Assembly (NCBI GenBank): GCA_947448725.1
Contig: CANFOM010000007.1
Span: 1 to 64,000 of the forward strand
Origin: Bacteroidota bacterium
GTDB lineage: Bacteria > Bacteroidota > Bacteroidia > Chitinophagales > Chitinophagaceae
Length of the DNA: 64,000 bases
Direction of reading: 5' to 3'
This document shows, one piece after another, positions 63,201-64,000 of this stretch (positions are counted from its first letter, which is position 1; each line of letters opens with the position of its first letter). The position numbers and the translations under genes were made by a program. The notes below the pieces were generated by a model, which saw nothing but the letters and a program-made list of their open reading frames with translations, made no database searches and was not told the DNA's origin.

Positions 63201-64000
63201 CCTGAGGTGTCACCATAAAGTGCATTTACACCAAATGCTGTATTATGACTTCCTGATGTATTACTATAAAGCGCTTGGTATCCACTTGCTGTATTGGCAT
63301 TCCCAGTTGAATTACTTAAAAGCGATTGCACCCCATTGGCTGTGTTTTGGTTGCCAATTGAGTTGTTATATAGCGACTGTAAGCCAAATGCTGAATTATT
63401 TGTACCTATTGTATTTTGTTTTAATGCAGTTGCTCCAAATCTAGTATTTGAACTAAATAGACCCCCACCTATTCCTATATCAATTCCATTTACAGTGATA
63501 TCTTTTGTAAAATTAGCTGAATCTAAATCAGCTTTTAAACCTATTCTATTACTTAATGTAGCTGTATCTTCTTTGTTTAATTTTATATCTATTCTACTTG
63601 ATAAAGTAGAAGTATCAACTTTACTTAATTTAACATCAATTCTATTAGACAAGCTTGTTGTATCAAATGTTTTAGAAGCTAATTGAGTTGGGGTGATATA
63701 GACTATTGCACTATCCGAAATATTTAATTTTGTTGCTAGGCTGGAATTAATATCCGTTGCAGCAGCAATTACATCAATTCTATTTGACAAACTTGTAGTA
63801 TCAAAAGTTTTCTCTGCCAAATTACTTGGTGTGACATAAATAACTCCACTATCCGCTAAATTTACTTTAGCGTTTAAACCAGCATTGACAGCCGCCGCAG
63901 TTAAAGATGTAATGTTAGATGCCACTAACGAACTAACCATTTTCGCATAAGGAGCTAACATTGCAGTAGTATCATTCGAACTTAACTTACTGTTTACAGT
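60245..64000 (-). CDS. Giant YadA-head-repeat protein with C-terminal DUF1566/Lcl domain (5' end outside window)
   Basis: The frame is open to the window edge, with 13 codons before the first visible ATG (63961), so the N terminus is missing; 1251 residues are visible. Order: repeats of the type SKLNISDSAIVYITP with SNRIDVK coils; 24-residue units with NTAIGxxAL; then dozens of 14-residue units (STAMGQGTIASSSH), the YadA/hep_Hag head motif; and a C-terminal Lcl/DUF1566-like domain (GGYVFYVTPNGKHGLVAE, WRLPTKYEL). No YadA anchor barrel and no obvious sorting domain are present. Probable surface or fibre-like adhesin; function unproven. Confidence 0.85.
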   Translation of the reverse strand, partial: TVNSKLSSNDTTAMLAPYAKMVSSLVASNITSLTAAAVNAGLNAKVNLADSGVIYVTPSNLAEKTFDTTSLSNRIDVIAAATDINSSLATKLNISDSAIVYITPTQLASKTFDTTSLSNRIDVKLSKVDTSTLSSRIDIKLNKEDTATLSNRIGLKADLDSANFTKDITVNGIDIGIGGGLFSSNTRFGATALKQNTIGTNNSAFGLQSLYNNSIGNQNTANGVQSLLSNSTGNANTASGYQALYSNTSGSHNTAFGVNALYGDTSGNFNTASGYYVLFSNKLGESNTAIGAYALNTNTIGNNNTASGVNALNLNTTGSNNTAIGLRSLYSNTIGSNNTAIGHASDVFYDSLTNATAIGNGAIVSASNSIQLGNTSVTNVKTSGTLTVGAVTYPNRDSTAGLVLKTDGLGNLSWTTFSTTAGFMSASEETISGRKIFNSDDGFVATGTFGQGNPTSLGAGVRMMWTPRKAAFRVGGMDDTKWDDSTSMGSYSTSFGQNNLASGDYSFVAGATDTASALAAVSFGQNSVASQSHAFAMGYGAKANGYTSTSIGHLTLADATSSIAMGYLDTASAFGSVALGQGSRAEQPTSFAMGQYAKARGSSSVAMGESTIASGPHSVAFGLNTLASGNESFAIGQGTSATSSTSIAMGLKTTSSGSQSTALGYGTLASSYQSTAMGLNTVASGWQSTSMGDSTTASGDGSTTMGNRTLASGSHSVAMGFRTTASGNQSTSMGQGTIASSSHSTAMGLNTTASGYESTAMGQGTIASSSHSTAMGLNTTASGYESTAMGQGTIASSSHSTAMGLNTTASGYQSIAMGQGTTASSSASTAMGLNTTASGYQSTAMGQGTLASGGTSTAMGLNTVASGWQSTAMGQGTLASGGTSTAMGLNTVASGYQSTSMGDSTISSGNGSTTMGNRTNASGDHSVAMGFKSVASGTQSLAIGHTDTASGYQTMAIGFQTKASGSQSIAGGYKSKASGNHSLAMGYQSIASDDQAFAFGNTDTASGRQSIAMGLNSSATSNSTVAIGNNVNAPSYGETALGIFNTRYTPTAATSFDSTDRLFVIGNGLDDTHRSNAITILKNGNTTIAGKITAGAITYPNTDSTAGLVLTTDGLGNASWAATSTPSYTVGLNASLGGYVFYVTPNGKHGLVAETQDQSAASTWYDAMDSVTNIDEHSTDGKNFTDWRLPTKYELTLMNDKRASISGLSGHYWSTIEYQTDSSKAWYFDIGGSPYYFPKNVGYKVRAVRSF
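61317..61460. repeat. 84-bp coding tandem repeat, first set
   Basis: Two nearly identical 84-bp units within the YadA-repeat gene share a stretch of about 55 identical bases offset by exactly 84. Each encodes two 14-residue head repeats (TAMGLNTVASGWQS type). Confidence 0.85.
61601..61804. repeat. 84-bp coding tandem repeat, identical copies
   Basis: Two units identical over all 84 bases (61601-61684, 61685-61768) plus 36 bases of a third. Because synonymous positions are also identical, the duplication is recent. Each unit encodes 28 residues, two head repeats, in frame. Confidence 0.92.

Noticed and set aside
60900..63400. Regular repeats suggesting a CRISPR array
   Set aside because: The period is 42 or 84 bases, in frame within one long coding sequence, with related rather than unique spacers; they encode YadA-type head repeats.

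Overview
The window comes from an AT-rich genome of the phylum Bacteroidota, most likely a Chitinophagaceae-like member. The support is a SusC/SusD pair, repeated TAnnTTTG minus-7 promoter elements, a split cytochrome c maturation set, a short AMP nucleosidase, a DUF6728-type mini-protein, and sparse Shine-Dalgarno sequences. No phage, insertion sequence, CRISPR array or rRNA was seen. The two RNA genes found are tRNA-Gln(TTG) and tRNA-Ala(GGC).

Layout. 1-430: tRNA-Gln and a gene-free stretch with two hairpins. 431-1632: a PIN/DUF6364 toxin-antitoxin pair with a palindromic operator, then a universal stress protein. 1757-6495: a tight minus-strand operon for nucleotide sugars (DegT aminotransferase, UDP-glucose dehydrogenase, UDP-xylose synthase, RmlD) that ends in a SET-domain protein. 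6625-29535: mainly housekeeping genes: waaA, tdk, ccmB, AMP nucleosidase, an orphan HSDR_N protein, glutamate dehydrogenase, ccmC with an unlisted ccmD-like gene, queA, lysC, ssb, mnmA, an RsmB-type methyltransferase, rpsT, guaA, a LexA-like XRE/S24 regulator, surE, lpxB, metX, osmC, metZ, a nucleoside-symporter-like MFS protein and a Gfo/Idh oxidoreductase.

29614-43216 is a glycan-utilisation locus read leftwards: LacI regulator, SusC, SusD, a strong terminator, then a secreted VCBS/ASPIC protein, a vanadium-haloperoxidase/PAP2 protein, a GH125 exo-alpha-mannosidase and a type I sulfatase. This mix suggests a sulfated or decorated alpha-mannose-containing glycan as substrate (inference). 43524-47877, read rightwards, is a 5-oxoprolinase locus (pxpB, a TauE/SafE permease, pxpC, pxpA, an NRAMP-like transporter). 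It probably imports 5-oxoproline and opens it to glutamate.

47888-64000: an outer-membrane beta-barrel receptor directly abutting tRNA-Ala, then citrate synthase, lptG and tgt (leftwards); a divergent glycosyltransferase and rsmG; an M1 peptidase; and finally a leftward pair of a cellulose-synthase-like glycosyltransferase and a very large YadA-head-repeat protein cut by the right window edge. Several start codons differ from the longest open frame, because that frame begins inside a promoter or at a TTG. The corrected starts are explained per gene.
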